Made by a program: the position numbers and the translations under genes
Origin: Eutreptiella sp. 'Long Island Sound 2002'
Taxonomy: Eukaryota > Euglenozoa > Euglenophyceae > Eutreptiales > Eutreptiaceae
Length of the DNA: 64,000 bases
Assembly: GCA_964036045.1 (NCBI GenBank)
Contig: OZ038378.1
Location: forward strand, 172,429,285-172,493,284
Direction of reading: 5' to 3'
The notes under the pieces: model-generated
The model's database searches: none
What the model was told of the DNA's origin: nothing
The model's input: the letters and a program-made list of their open reading frames with translations, nothing else
Part shown: in pieces, positions 1-10,974 of the stretch
Layout of the letters: each line of letters starts with the position of its first letter
Numbering within the stretch: the stretch's first letter is position 1

Positions 1-146
1 CGTTCACCATCTTGCGGCTGTGCCCTGCAGAAAGGCACCTAGCCACATGACATTGTTTTTCATGGCCTGACGAGGAGTCTTCACGTCCATGCCCAGTGCT
101 TTGTCGTGCCATCCACAGGGCGTTTGTTGGGTGTTGGCGTGTCCGC

Positions 147-148
<2 letters not shown>

Positions 149-178
<30 letters not shown>
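149..178 (+). repeat. (GT)n microsatellite
   Basis: Fifteen GT/TG dinucleotides without interruption. Confidence 0.95.
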
Positions 179-179
<1 letters not shown>

Positions 180-405
180 TGCGCACACAGTGTGCGCGTG
201 GTCGATGTATTGTTGTTCCACGTATGTATCTATCTACACACCCATTCTACAGGGTAGGGCATGCGTTTTAGGGCTCTAAACGGTGTGAACATTGCGCATG
301 CTGCCATTTCTCCCCATACAGCAGCGACAATGTCCCTTGCATGGCTACGTACAGGCATCACTGTCACTGACATCCTATCAAATGGAGACAGGGTGCCTGC
401 CACTC
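177..405 (+). repeat. Long dispersed repeat, copy 1 (partner at 36528-36722)
   Basis: Shares GGGCTCTAAA, ATGTCCCTT and GGCATCACTGTCAC in the same order and spacing with 36528-36722. In both copies a 34-bp satellite-like array follows, at 560-735 and 37060-37270. The segment carries no supportable gene. Confidence 0.65.
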
Positions 406-559
406 CTTCAGCATGTGGGCAGTGCAGAGGTATTGAGTATGGCACCGAAGGCCAGCATGTATCTTTGCTCATCCAATTGAAGTTTGGGCACACGGTCCAT
501 TCTCCTCCTGAACCGGAGACCCTGAGCAAGCACCAGGGCAACATCAAGACCCTGATGTG

Positions 560-735
560 CAAGGAGAGCAAGGACAACAGCCATCCAGAAGCCTCCAAGA
601 CTTGATAGCAACCATCCAAAACTCTCCAAGAATGAACTGCACACACCCAGAAACCTCGAAGAATGAACAGCAAGCATCCAGGTTAACGTCCAGAAATGTC
701 TAGAAATTACCAGCAAGCACCCGATAAAAAGCCTC
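560..735 (+). repeat. Degenerate about 34-bp tandem repeat, array 1
   Basis: About five units built on AACAGCAAGCATCCAGAAGC and CTCCAAGAAT. The same unit forms the array at 37060-37270. Confidence 0.65.
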
Positions 736-1123
736 TCTGGTGCAACAAATTTAGGGGCTCCAAGGAAAGACATTTGGCCAGGGCTTGTTCAAAACCCCCA
801 CACGGTGTGCACATGGTGAGCGCGGGGTGCAGGTTTCCCTCCATGTGCGGAATGGAGTGCCGGTCAGAGTTCCTGAACAAGGAAAGTTTGCTGGACTCCA
901 ACTGTTGAAAGATGAGGGACTGTTCGAGGGCCCATAGTAATCCACGGAGGGGCACTGTCATTTCCGGTGCTATGCTGCGGCAGAAGAGGCAAGGAGACAC
1001 TGCATTGTCAATCATTTCTTCAGCATACTCCCCCTTTGTTTTACCAGTTCATGTTGTGCATGGCGGTCTGTGCCCTCCCATATCGCGGCGCTTGACGACC
1101 TTCCCCATCACATTTTCCCGGAG
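736..1123 (+). other. Non-coding stretch before the first seen exon
   Basis: No frame with coding bias or splice logic. It may be intron, because the following exon lacks a start codon. Confidence 0.45.
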
Positions 1124-2257
1124 CCTCGCTGCAAACGACAAAGATTGCCACCGCGACCATCCCGGCGGAGCACGCATCCCCAGATGAGATCCAGCGGGCG
1201 CTTGAGGATTTAGAGCAGAAGACCTCGCAGCTTTTCAAATGGCAGCAGGAGTACAAAGCAGCCCAGACCCGCCTTGAGTCCCTCATCGGCAAAGATGCCA
1301 CTGCGACGGTCAGCTCCGGCGCGGCGCCGGGAGTGGGCCCGCAACCGGGAACAGGTCTGGGAGATGTCCTGGGACCGCAACCGGCCTCTGATGAGGCTCC
1401 ATTGCCGCACACTGCGCCATCGGACGCCGAAGTGCCATCTTCCAGCCAACCCCCTGAGGCTGAGGTGCCAGCCACAGCGGACGCCCGCCCACTGAGTGGG
1501 CAGGCGCTCGTCACATGCGCGACCTCCCCGGCGCCGGAGGCGTCTCCCGCGCCGTCGTCCGTCCGCACTCAGGCCCCCAGTGAAGCGCGGGGCCCCGACT
1601 CTCCGGCGTCCTCTGCGCGGGACCAGTCCCCGAAGCGCGGCACCGTGCGGCCGAAGAAGTCGGGGCCGGCGCCGAAGCTGCTGATCATGAACAGCGACGG
1701 CAAAGCGGTGCCGATGGACCTGCAGACGCAGAAGGGCCTCACGCAGCAGCCCAAAGCCGCAGGGAAGAAGGCGAAGGCTGGGCCCAAGAAGCGCAGCCTG
1801 CGGGCGGCGGGGGCGTCCTCCAACCCCAAGCCCGGGCCCGCACCCGCCGACGTCGCGTCGGAGGGTGCCCCCGGCCCAGCCCGGAGCCCCAGCCCTCGGG
1901 CCCGGAGCCCCAGCCCTCGGGCCCGGCGCCAGGGACACGACGACGGTCCGGCGGGCCCGGCGGAGACCCCCAGCCCCCGGGCCCGGCGTTGGGGCTCAAG
2001 GGGCTCCGAGGTGCCGGAGGAGGCGGAGGTGGACCAGGGGGACCTCGAGGTTGCGGAGGTGGACACTACGGACCCGACGGTCATCTTGGGGGACCTTGGG
2101 CCTTCCACGCCGGAGGCGCTGCCGCCCACGGAGCGCGCGGTGTACGACGCCCTCCTGGGGCAGTCGATGATGTGGTCGAGGGATGGCACGCCGGCCCCGA
2201 GGCTCGACGCGGAGATTGCGGAGGACCCGCTGTCCGACGACCCGCCCAGTCCGTTAG
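1124..2257 (+). CDS. Exon 1 (of those seen) of the MORN/CAP-Gly gene: coiled coil and disordered region
   Basis: The open frame runs from a stop at 1093-1095 through about 2490. I place the acceptor at the AG of 1122-1123 after a pyrimidine-rich stretch, and the donor at TTAG|GTCTGG (2258). The first 60 residues are charged and heptad-like (EIQRALEDLEQKTSQLFKWQ), suggesting a short coiled coil. The rest is Pro/Ala/Ser-rich with basic patches and two near-identical copies of a PSPRAR unit near 1890-1925, typical of a disordered linker or microtubule-binding tail. No in-frame ATG precedes the conserved-looking part, so the start lies upstream. Codon third positions are strongly G/C. Alternative donors at 2345 (also phase 1) or 2353 cannot be excluded. 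Confidence 0.6.
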
Positions 2258-2631
2258 GTCTGGCCGTCTGCGTTTCCCCCGCGCCTTTTGGCGCCCTGAC
2301 GCCCTCGCCCCCTCCGCTGCTCACCGCTATCAATGAGACAGAACGTGGCAAAGTGTGCACAGAGAAAGGGCGAGAATATGCGAGGCAACAGGAATCGCAT
2401 CATCGCCCCTGCACAGAACACTTACCAGTGCCACAGGGGGCAGTACGGTGCCTGCAAAGGCGTAGCCTTCGAGGGTTCTGTGGCTCAGAATAAAAGGAAT
2501 GGCGTAAGACGAGTCCAACGCGGGGGAGCCTGCAACGCCCTGACAGGTCAGCCACAGGGTCTCAGAGCCCGGCGCTTCAGGCCACGTCAATACTGGTGCT
2601 GGACACATTTCCATCCCATCCCCAGAACATA

Positions 2632-2732
2632 GGGACCATTGTGGGAAAAAACGAAATTTACCACCGGGAAATCTTGTTGGGCCATCTTTGGTACACAAAC
2701 TTTTGGGTCCCAGAACCCCCCCCCCCCCCCCC
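2632..2732. repeat. Intronic dispersed repeat, GGGACC...GGTCCC core next to poly-C
   Basis: About 90 bp matching the cores at 4023-4115 and 5908-5990, including the shared stretch GGTACACAAACTTTTGGGTC, and running into a run of about 16 C. The core begins GGGACC and ends GGTCCC. This copy lacks the outer terminal inverted repeat seen around the 5.8-kb copy. Confidence 0.75.
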
Positions 2733-3190
2733 CACACACACATCCCTTCGGGGAGGGGGTGCGTTTGGTGCGGTATGGGCTGCCACAACTCAACGCGGGT
2801 CTGGCGGTCCCGGCGCCGCATGTCTGCAAGGGTCCCGTCAGATATCCCTCCGTGCTCCGACGCCATGCGGGTCCGTGTCCAATGGGCCTCATCTGTGCAA
2901 GACGCATGGCCACAGAACAGGCAATGCGCATTGCCCTCGGCGTTTGCCTCCACGTGCCTGTCGAGTAGGCCCCTTTGACATGACTCATCTGGCATCAGTC
3001 GGGGCGGGGGGCTGGGGTGGAGTACGATGCGCGGTTTCCACTGCTGCACTGCACACCACCACAGCTCTGCGGGGGCTATATATGCGTCACCTCCTCCGGT
3101 AGCAATGGCGGTTGTTGGGTGCTTCTTCTTGTTCGTTTTATTTCTGAAAATTTTTTTCCACACGCGACCTACCATCCCCCACCCCCGAAG

Positions 3191-3335
3191 AAAAAGTGCA
3201 CGCGACGTATACAAAACACGTTTTTGTCATTTCTTTCCATGCGCGATTTTCTCAAAAAAAAAAAAAGTGCACGCGACTTATGCCAAAAACGAAGTATGCG
3301 ACTTACGCTTTTTCCCGCACTCGACCTCCGCTTTC
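3191..3335. repeat. Dispersed AAAAAGTGCACGCGA repeat, copy 1
   Basis: Several units of AAAAAGTGCACGCGAC separated by A/T-rich spacers, just upstream of the 3361 acceptor. A second, diverged copy of the whole arrangement lies at 52928-53090, also ending in CGCTTTCCTCT. It probably belongs to a mobile or satellite family. Confidence 0.6.
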
Positions 3336-3360
3336 CTCTCCGCTGCTGACCCCATCTCAG

Positions 3361-3713
3361 GGGACGTTGACTGGTACAGCGATGACGAGCCGGCCCTAGG
3401 GGCGTTTGCTGCAGCAGACCCCCCAGAGGGCACGCGGCCCCACAAGCGTGTGGAGGACAGCATGCTGCGGGGGGGCTTCACCCCGTGGGAGGCAGAGGGG
3501 CACCGCGGCAACACCTCCCGTCCGGACTCCATCATCGAGTTCGCGTCCAGTGCCCGCGTGCGTGACCATGTGCTGCCCTCCTCGTTCTCGCCGGAGGATG
3601 CCAAGACGAAGGCCCTGCGCTGCTCGACAGAGCCCATCTTCGACCCCAAATCGGAGATGTATGGGCCCTTCAGCATCTACAAGAACTCCACCTACGCCAC
3701 CACGTCCTACGAG
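3361..3713 (+). CDS. Exon 2 of the MORN/CAP-Gly gene: acidic linker leading into MORN repeats
   Basis: The acceptor is CCATCTCAG|GG and the donor is TACGAG|GTCCCC. The exon begins with two bases that complete a split codon and then encodes 117 residues. It opens with an acidic stretch (DVDWYSDDEP) and ends with Tyr/Gly-containing sequence (MYGPFSIYKNSTYATTSYE) that leads into the first MORN repeat. Phase matches both neighbours. G/C-rich third positions set it off sharply from the A/T-rich intron just upstream. Confidence 0.7.
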
Positions 3714-3779
3714 GTCCCCCGCCCGCTCCCTCCCCCTCGTGTCCTATTGGCTCCGGCGAGCGCTTGTATGCACCCCCCC

Positions 3780-4140
3780 CCCCCCCCCGCAGGGAAGTAG
3801 TGGAATGGCGGGACCCCCTCCCCCCTGGCACCTACTTCTGCCAACCCCCCCCCCCCCCCTGGAGTAGTCAAACAGGACAAGTCATCCAGGGGCTCTGTTG
3901 ACACAACCAAAACACGTTCGGACCCACAGACGGTCAGAATTAGCAGTGGCGAGAGGCCAATAGGCGCCGCCAAAGGCAAACAATCAGATACCGAGGCCTT
4001 GTCCCCCCCCCCCCCCCCAACCAAAGGGACCATCGTGGGAAAAAACGAAATTGACCATTGGAAATATCTGGTCGGGCCATTTTCGGTACACAAACTTTTG
4101 GGTCCCAGACCCCCCCCACCCCCCCAATACTTCTCTGCCC
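3780..4140. mobile_element. TIR element with poly-C ends, copy in intron 2 (diverged)
   Basis: The left end has GGGAAGTAGTGGAA (3792-3805) and the right end CAATACTTCTCTGCCC (4125-4140), an imperfect inverted pair matching the perfect 14-bp pair of the 5831-6021 copy. Inside are poly-C runs, the GGGACC...GGTCCC core (4023-4115) and a second family (3896-4003). It looks like a small non-autonomous DNA element with a nested repeat. Confidence 0.55.
3896..4003 (+). repeat. Dispersed repeat containing AGGCCAATAGGCGCCGC, copy 1
   Basis: About 105 bp, nearly identical to the reverse complement of 16422-16523. A more diverged part copy lies at 6462-6530. It contains GCAAACAATCAGATACCGAG and abuts a poly-C run on one side. 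Confidence 0.75.
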
Positions 4141-5026
4141 CACCCCCTCCGTCCGACCGGAAATAGTCCGACGTGCGTCAAAAGTTGGGCGCAAATGATG
4201 ATGAGTTGTTCCCAGACCCATTCGGGATGCCCAGGGGACGCCGTTGCGCGCAGCGCTCGCGCGGTCGTACCACTGAAGCACCGGGACCCCATTCCAAGCC
4301 TCACTCCGCTGCGGGCGGGAACAAGTATCGGCGCATGGGCACATGAGGATGCCTCTGCAGAAGATGAGGACGATGATGAACTGTGTTTTGGTGCATCGTT
4401 TGTGCTCTCGAGGGGTCGTGGGTTTCACGGGCATCGCTGTGGATTCCCGCAACGAACCCGCACGCAGTGCAATGGTTGTCCCCTCGGACCAGTATTTTTG
4501 GCGTGTTGTTGAGCCCCTGTGGACCTGTTTGGCCCTGCCACAGATCCCGAAGAAGCCTTCAAAATGGGCCATTCCGGGTTCCCGCTCCTTCCCTCACTGC
4601 GCTCTGTCGTTTGAGGCCTTCGCCCCCCCCCCCCCCCCCCCTCCGTCGCGACCGCTCTTCCCGGCGTCCCCCACGCGAGGACACGCAGTGCGGAGTGCGG
4701 CGACGACTGCCGTGCGGCGCGCCAAGTGCTCACAAAGGCGTGGTGGCTGCGCTCCGGGTGTGGGCTGGATGTCCGGTGTGCGAGCTTTGTTTGTGACCCG
4801 GGTGCATACGTGGGCACACCCATCGCATTGATGTGCCCCACTGATCTCCCTCTCGGGTTGTGTTCTCCAACAAGACTCCCATACATTTCCCCGTCATCTC
4901 CCCCCCATTTTCCCAATTTTTCCAGACACCAAAATCCTGAGTTTGGTGAGTTGGTGAGTTCGGTGGCGGTGAGCGCGGATGCCCGCAGGGCAGGGTTTCC
5001 CGCTGATTCGTACCCCCCCCCCCCCC

Positions 5027-5132
5027 CCCCCACCCCTTGTATAAGCTCCGCCCTTGTTCAAGCTACAGTACGCGTAGGGACCGTATTAATTTGGGACTTT
5101 GGGGTAGCTTATACAAGGGGGGGGGGGGTACA
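5027..5132. mobile_element. Miniature inverted-repeat element (MITE-like)
   Basis: Ends are CCCCTTGTATAAGCT (5033-5047) and its exact reverse complement AGCTTATACAAGGGG (5106-5120). The inverted symmetry continues outward through poly-C/poly-G to GTAC on both sides. The core TCAAGCTACAGTACGCGTAG matches sequence at 38650-38690 and 38930-38990. A non-autonomous DNA transposon family is the simplest reading. Confidence 0.75.
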
Positions 5133-5485
5133 TGAATCACGACGAACAGCGACGAATGACAGCAAAATCATCTTTTCCGAACAACGAGGAACAACGACGA
5201 ATCACCAAAAAAGGCCTTTGCGACACAGTGGGAAACCCTGTGCAGGGTGTGCAGTGGTAAAATGGCAGCCCCTGCTTTGCACTCTCAGTTTTCCTTCCGG
5301 CTCACTTAAAGCGAGTGGTACCAATGTGGGAGTGGGACACGGTCGGGCTTTTTCTTTGCAGTTGGGAAAGTACCGCACCTGACGTCCTCTAGTCGCTTGG
5401 GTCAGGCGCCCCCCCCTCCCCTTCCCTCTTGCAGCATCCCGTGCCCCTTCCCGGGCGCTCCTGCACGCCCTCCCCGTTCCTGTAG

Positions 5486-5782
5486 GACGGTTCGTTCGTG
5501 GGGCTCGTGCACGCCAACACCAAACTGCCCCACGGCTACGGCATCTTCAAGTACCACAACCTCTGCACGCTGGAGTGCGGGCGCTGGGTCAGCGGGCAGG
5601 CGTACGGGCGCTGCCGCTACGCCTACCCGAACGGGGACGTGTACGAGGGGGACTTCAGCGAGAACAAGCGGCACGGCAAAGGGACGCTGTACCGGCACAC
5701 GGGGGCGGTCAGTAGCGAGGAGTACAAGCACGGGAAGAGGGTCTCCCACGTGCAGCTGGTGGCCGACCGGCCAAGTCCTAAG
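5486..5782 (+). CDS. Exon 3 of the MORN/CAP-Gly gene: MORN repeats
   Basis: The acceptor is TTCCTGTAG|GA and the donor CCTAAG|GTACCC. The exon is exactly 99 codons, phase 0 at both ends. It encodes three to four MORN units: DGSFVGLVHANTKLPHGYG, then CGRWVSGQAYGRCRYAYPNG, then DVYEGDFSENKRHGKGTLY, and a weaker fourth around EEYKHGKRV. The third unit fits the family consensus (Y-x-G-x-W/F-x-x-x-x-x-H-G-x-G) best. This is the most secure exon of the gene. Its donor is the only one of seven in the two multi-exon genes that does not begin GTC. Confidence 0.85.
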
Positions 5783-5830
5783 GTACCCCTTCCCACCTGC
5801 CCAGAGGCCGAGCCCCCCCCCCCCCCCCGA

Positions 5831-6021
5831 GGGAAGTATTAGAATGGCCGTACACCGTAGGAGGAGGCCCCCCCCCCCCCTGGACCTCCCCCCCTCCAGA
5901 CCAAAGGGACCATCGTGGGACAAAACGAAATTTACCATCGGGAAAAATCTGGTCGGGCCATTTTTGGTACACAAACTTCTGGGTCCCAGACCCCCTGCCC
6001 CCCCCCCTTCTAATACTTCCC
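5831..6021. mobile_element. TIR element with perfect 14-bp ends and poly-C
   Basis: GGGAAGTATTAGAA at 5831-5844 has its exact reverse complement TTCTAATACTTCCC at 6008-6021. Internally it holds two poly-C runs and the GGGACC...GGTCCC core (5908-5990) shared with 2632 and 4023. The outer flanks are also C-rich, so the target duplication cannot be read with confidence. Confidence 0.7.
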
Positions 6022-6461
6022 TGCCCCTGTCCCCCACCCCCCCCACCTGTGCTGGCGGGACGCCAAGGGGCACAAGTAGCACTGGGGAGCAAAGGGACAA
6101 CTGTCCCGTTGGGGGGTAGCCATAAAGGCTGAGTAGGTGTGCTGGTTGGTACCTCCGGGTATACGCGCTGGTTTGGGTTTTTGTCATGAATTTGAATGAA
6201 TTGTCCCCGTTGCTTGTCCCACGAATTTCATTCGGTGAGGGTCACCTTCTACGCCTCATCCAAGTGGAGTCGGAAATGAACACAACCCGGCAAAGGACAG
6301 GGAGGGCAGAGGCGCACTGGTGGTCTCGACGAAAAATGGCATGTCCTGGTGTGACAGGTGCGGCGGGAGTGTAATGCAGGCGTTGCTGCCTGGCCAGACC
6401 CCCCCCCCCCCCCGCGCCTCCGGAGGCCAGTGGGCACCGCCGCCCGACCAAGGGAAACGGT

Positions 6462-6530
6462 AAAGGGTTCATAGGAAGGACAATGTTAAGTGGTGAGAGG
6501 TCAATAGGCGCCGCTAGATTCAGACAGCAA
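6462..6530 (+). repeat. Partial copy of the AGGCGCCGC dispersed repeat
   Basis: Shares GTGGTGAGAGG and TCAATAGGCGCCGC with 3896-4003 and with the inverted copy at 16422-16523. More diverged than those two are from each other. Confidence 0.5.
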
Positions 6531-7305
6531 TCCACTCAGGCGTCATGCCATTAGCCCCCCGGCCCCCCGCCCCCGCCCCCTCGTGCGCTAGCTCGGGTTG
6601 TCTGAGCACGGCGACCTCTTGCCATCCTTTGTGACCAGGCCTGTATGGTGACCTGGTTGTGGGCCCGTCATAGAGGGAAAGAGGGGATGGGTCATGCCTG
6701 TGACGGTTCCTTCTGCTCGCAACAACAATCTGCTTGACAGCCCACGGCTGTTTGGTTTGATGTGATGTTCTGCCACATCTGATGTTGCCATTTCTGGCAA
6801 CCAACCGAACAGGGATGCCACGAATCGGGTATCGTGATGTCCTTCATCCATGCCACCGTTTTATCACCTGGATTTGGCTGTGCTTCCGCTATTGCGCGAC
6901 GGGATGGGGGGGGGTATACCGCATGCACTCCTGCTGCCTTAGCCCGCCCCCCCCCTCCCCCTCCCCTCGCCGCCCTCCTCTCTCTGCACATGCATACGCA
7001 AGCCGCTTGGGCATTCAGGGCACCACTGATCTGCAACACTTGGTATTCTGGAACGCCATGGCCCTATGTTACAACTTCCCACATCGTTTGTCATGGCGCT
7101 GGCCAGAGAAGGAAGGGTTCAGTGTACTCGGGTGCGCACAGCTGTGGGAAAATGAACCTGGGGGCAAACACAGAGAGCTTGGCAAGTGGCTCTGAGGGAC
7201 AGAATGGCTAACTTCAAGTACCGAGCACCATACAAGTGCTATCTGCCCCATACCCGCCGTGAAGTTCCATGGCAAGTGGCACCAAATCCGAATGACCCCC
7301 CCCCC

Positions 7306-7460
7306 CCCCGGTACACCCCCACGCGCATGTGCACACTGTCGACCCCCAATCCCCCGTACGCGCCGGCCCACACACACACACCGGCCCCGTGATGGCTTCT
7401 CCCGCTCACCCGCGCTACGGTGGGGTCCATGGGGGCTGCCCTGGTCCGCTCGGCCTGAGA
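7306..7460 (+). repeat. 155-bp dispersed repeat, copy 1 (inverted copy near 25.7 kb)
   Basis: Runs from a poly-C tract through GGTACACCCCCACGCGCATG, a short CA repeat and GGGGCTGCCCTGGTCCGCTC. The reverse complement is found at 25652-25818 with essentially one substitution plus microsatellite-length differences. Near identity across 18 kb implies recent movement or gene conversion. Confidence 0.85.
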
Positions 7461-8060
7461 GTGATGCTTTCCGTGCATGCTCCACCTCTTGTGCTGGATA
7501 CGCCGTGCCCGAGCGATACCACTGATCCTCCGGATCGCTTCGGCAAAAATCACGGGAGGAATTCGGCGAAGCCTCCACATGCAACCCAGCACCACGCCGG
7601 TGCGGACCTACTGTACCTTTCGACGGGACACGCCTTAGAGGGGAAGGGGGGGGTGAACCACAAAAGTGGAGTAGGTTTGCTGGGTAGTGTTTGTAGCTTT
7701 GAGCACCTGGTTGTGTTTTGTGGAGGCATGACGCCAGGAGTATGTGTTCCGCTTGTTGTGGTGGGGGGGGTGCGGTATTGTGGGTGAGATTGCTGGTGGT
7801 GATGGGGGTTAGAGCCGTTGGAGGATTGCGCAGAACGACTGGGGGTAGGGGCTGTCTGTTGTGGCCAAGAAATGGCTCCGGGATCGAGGTACGGAACGGC
7901 AAACCAACAGTTTTGGACTGGAAGACCTGGGGGGGGTGTTCTGCACCCGGCATTCATCACCGGGCACCCGCATTCGGGGGGGGAGGTCGGGCAGAGTAGC
8001 TTTGCTGGTTGTTAATGCCACTGTTGCGCACTTGTGCTTTGTGGGGGCATGCCTCTGCAG

Positions 8061-8966
8061 GCCAAAGCCAAGGTCGTGGACTCAGACAGCGATGATGACG
8101 ACCAGTCCGTTCCCGGTAGTACCTCCGCAAGAGCCGGCAATGCGAAGGCGCTCCCGCGGCAGACCTCGGCGCCCACCGCCTCCCCCCACGCCCAGCCCAA
8201 GGGGCTGGCCCCGCAATCCGCCCCGACGCCGGCGCCCAAGACCGCGCGCGGCCTCTTCGACCCTCCGGCGCCCCTCGCGCCGCGGGATCTGGCGCCGCGC
8301 CAGGCCGCGTCCTCCGCCCCGCCCTCGAAGGCGGAGCGGGCGCTGTCCGAGCGGCAGCAGTCGCGGCGGCTGCTGGCGGGTCGGAAGCCCAAGGTCGGCC
8401 CCCCGCTCACCAAGCACCCGGTGTTGGGGGGTGCCGAGGCCCGAACCTCCCCCCTCTCCCCATCCACCCCCCTCCAATTCCTCCCCCCGGCCAGTCATGC
8501 CGTGCCCCTGCCGCCGCACTTCGACGCCGGCCGCGACTCCGCCCCGCCCGACCCCGACCGGGCCCCCCGCGCCCCCGCACCGGAGGGCCCGCCCGGCCCG
8601 GCCAACGGCGTGCCGGGCCCGCTCCTGGGCCCCGCCCCCGTCCCGTCCCCGCGGCTGGACCCGATGCCGGGCATGCCCAACCCCATGGCCCTGCGGGACC
8701 ACTGCAGCAGCCCCATCAGCGTCGTCAGCGTGCGCTCCTCTACGGGCTCCACCGCGTCGCTGATCGGCCCGTCCCCGTTTCCGCCCTCCGTCAGTGCGTC
8801 GCGCGCCGTGGGCACCAGCGCCTCCACCGCCAGGCCCCCCGCCGGTACCCTCCCCTCCCCCGATGGGGCAGACCCCGCCCCCCTGCCCCCGGGCTCCGCC
8901 GGCAGCCTGCGGTCGGTGGAGTCTGCGAGCTCCTCCGCGTCCAAGCGAGTGACGTTTGCCGAAGAG
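8061..8966 (+). CDS. Exon 4 of the MORN/CAP-Gly gene: disordered region with RVxF docking motif
   Basis: The acceptor is GCCTCTGCAG|GC and the proposed donor GAAGAG|GTCCCT. It is 302 codons, phase 0 at both ends. The sequence is Pro/Ala/Ser-rich with an acidic start (DSDSDDDDQ). Near the end comes KRVTFAEE, a textbook basic-RVxF docking motif for protein phosphatase 1. That motif sits within ten residues of the donor. The frame stays open to 9068, so a read-through end is possible, but the sequence past 8966 loses GC3 bias and the exon-5 acceptor is in the same phase. Confidence 0.7.
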
Positions 8967-9394
8967 GTCCCTTCCCCGTCCCCCTTCGGCTACCGCCGCG
9001 CTGCTGCTGTTGTTTGTCATCACTCGCGATCGCTTTCCCTCCACCGGACAAATATTGATTATCTCTGAAAACTGTATTTACTTTTGTATGCCGGTGTAGA
9101 GGAATGGACCCCAGAGCCCAAGGTACCCCAGATCTTTTTCAGTGGCACCAAAATGAATGAAACATCCCCCCCCCCCCCCCAAAAGGAGGCCAAAATCCAA
9201 CAAAAACACGCAAAAATGAAACAACTTTTGACTCAGTCAACCAAAAATAGCTGCGCAAAACTGAATTCCGCAGAAAAATTCGCAAAAGTATGATATTTTT
9301 CCCCTATTTTTTGTGCTGTTGCAACAATTTTGCATAAAACAAAATTCAAAACACCCAAATAGGGATGCAGATGCGGCCCGCGTCCAATTTGAAA

Positions 9395-9540
9395 TCATGC
9401 GAATTCGTACCGAATTCGAATTTGAGCGAATTTGAGCGAATTCGCTTTCAATGGAGTCAAAGTGGGATCATGCGGAATGTTTGGCCGAATGCGTGCGGAT
9501 TCGTACCGAATTTGAATTCGAGCGAATTCGTGCGAATGTG
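9395..9540. repeat. Imperfect duplication of a GAATTCG-rich unit
   Basis: GCGAATTCGTACCGAATTCG with GAATTTGAGCGAATT appears around 9399-9442 and again, diverged, around 9495-9530. Both are near-palindromic. The surrounding 9060-9560 is the most A/T-rich part of intron 4. No coding signal seen. Confidence 0.6.
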
Positions 9541-9969
9541 AACCTGCAGCCCCACACCCAACGCAACAATTAGTATTCCGCAAACTGTGAATATTGGCGC
9601 GATGCCCGCAGTCCCGTGGCCTCTGACCTTCTTCCTCCAATGGACCTGCAGCTCCTGACCACCCCCAATCACCTGCCGGTACTTCGAGTACTTCGAGTCA
9701 TCATCCCTTGACCGCGCCCCTCCGGCTGGTGGAGTGGGTCTAGCACCCGTCGTCATGCAGTCAAGACCGCTGGATCAAGGCCTAGGCCAGGGCACCACTA
9801 CCCGGGGGGGGGGAGGGGGATAATTTCATGGGAAAATTTTGTCTTTACGGAAGGTGGCGAAAATTTCCCCTGTCCTCCGTGGGGCCCCTGGTCTGTGCAG
9901 AGGGGGAGTGCTCGGCAAATGATGTCGCGTCACGCGGCCCCTCCCCCCCAGAGAGAGGGGGGGGGGGGG

Positions 9970-10350
9970 CTGAGTTGCACGGTAGACCGCATCCCACACC
10001 ACAACCATCCCACAGAGGGGGACTTGCACCCGAAGGAAAAGGGGTGTTCGCCACAGAGGCTCCGCAGGTGTGCGGGTTGGGGGGGTACGCGCTGTGCCAC
10101 TGGGAAAGGCATTTGTGCTGTGCGAGAGTGGGACTGCGGTCCTCCGCTGACGGCTGCTGCCCCTGCCCCTCGGCGTCCCTCCCACGCCGGCGCCGGCGAT
10201 GCTCCACACAAAGTCAGTCTGGAGGGTGCCCACCGCCCCCGGCGCAGGAAATGCAACGGACGGGCGTGGGGAGGGGCCGGGGGGGGGGGGTGCTCTCCAC
10301 AAGTTTTGCATCCTCAACACCTGCGAACAATTCACATGCCCTTTGCTTCT
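9970..10350 (-). repeat. About 380-bp inverted repeat, copy 1 (partner at 12044-12421)
   Basis: The reverse complement of this segment aligns along its whole length with 12044-12421 at what I judge by eye to be about 96-97% identity, with differences mainly in homopolymer lengths. It starts next to a G/C homopolymer run at 9957. The two copies flank the CAP-Gly exon in opposite orientations. Open frames inside (for example 9826-10356 on the minus strand) lack recognisable domains. Confidence 0.9.
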
Positions 10351-10974
10351 CGACAAGGCCGGCCTTCAGGCACCGGGTCAAATTTGTGTCGAGATCGACC
10401 GCCTCGAGGGCGTTGAAGTCACCGACGGCGGTGGGGCGGTGCCTTTGGGGCGGAGCCGTGGAATCCGATGCTGACCAAAGGGGGTCTCTGTCGGCGGTGG
10501 CGGAGTGCACGCCGGAAGGTGGCACCTCCGCGTTGGGCACGGCCCCTTTCAAACATCGCCCCAGGGGAGGGGGGGGGGAGGGGGGGTCACTAGAGCCCCC
10601 GAAAAACTGGGGGGGTCTGGGAAAGGGGATCAATGGACAGGGCCGTTGATCAGTCACCCGCTGAAGGCCCCAAAGTTTCTTTGGGGGATTTTGATGGTCT
10701 TTTTTTTTTCTTTGTAATGAATACAACGCAAAGAATGACTTGTCTCAGCCCCTGCGACGCGCTTTTTTTTTGATTCCAAAAATGCCATTTGGAATTTTTG
10801 GAATTTGGGGTCCGGAATACCTCCGGAGACCGGGGGGGGGGGTTGGCCCCGATTGAGTTGTTGGGGCGCATCAATTAATCCCTTTTTTTGGGGGAGAGTC
10901 GGGGGGGGCGCTGCAACTCCCCATTCCCCCCCCCCCCAAAAGCCCTGTTCCATCTTCGCCACCCGCTTTGGCAG

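Noticed and set aside
7069-7953. 294-residue minus-strand ORF
   Set aside because: Covers a repeat, a CA microsatellite and intron sequence; no coding bias.
8082-9044. 320-residue minus-strand ORF
   Set aside because: Antisense shadow of the GC3-rich MORN/CAP-Gly exon 4; Gly/Arg-rich by composition, no domain.
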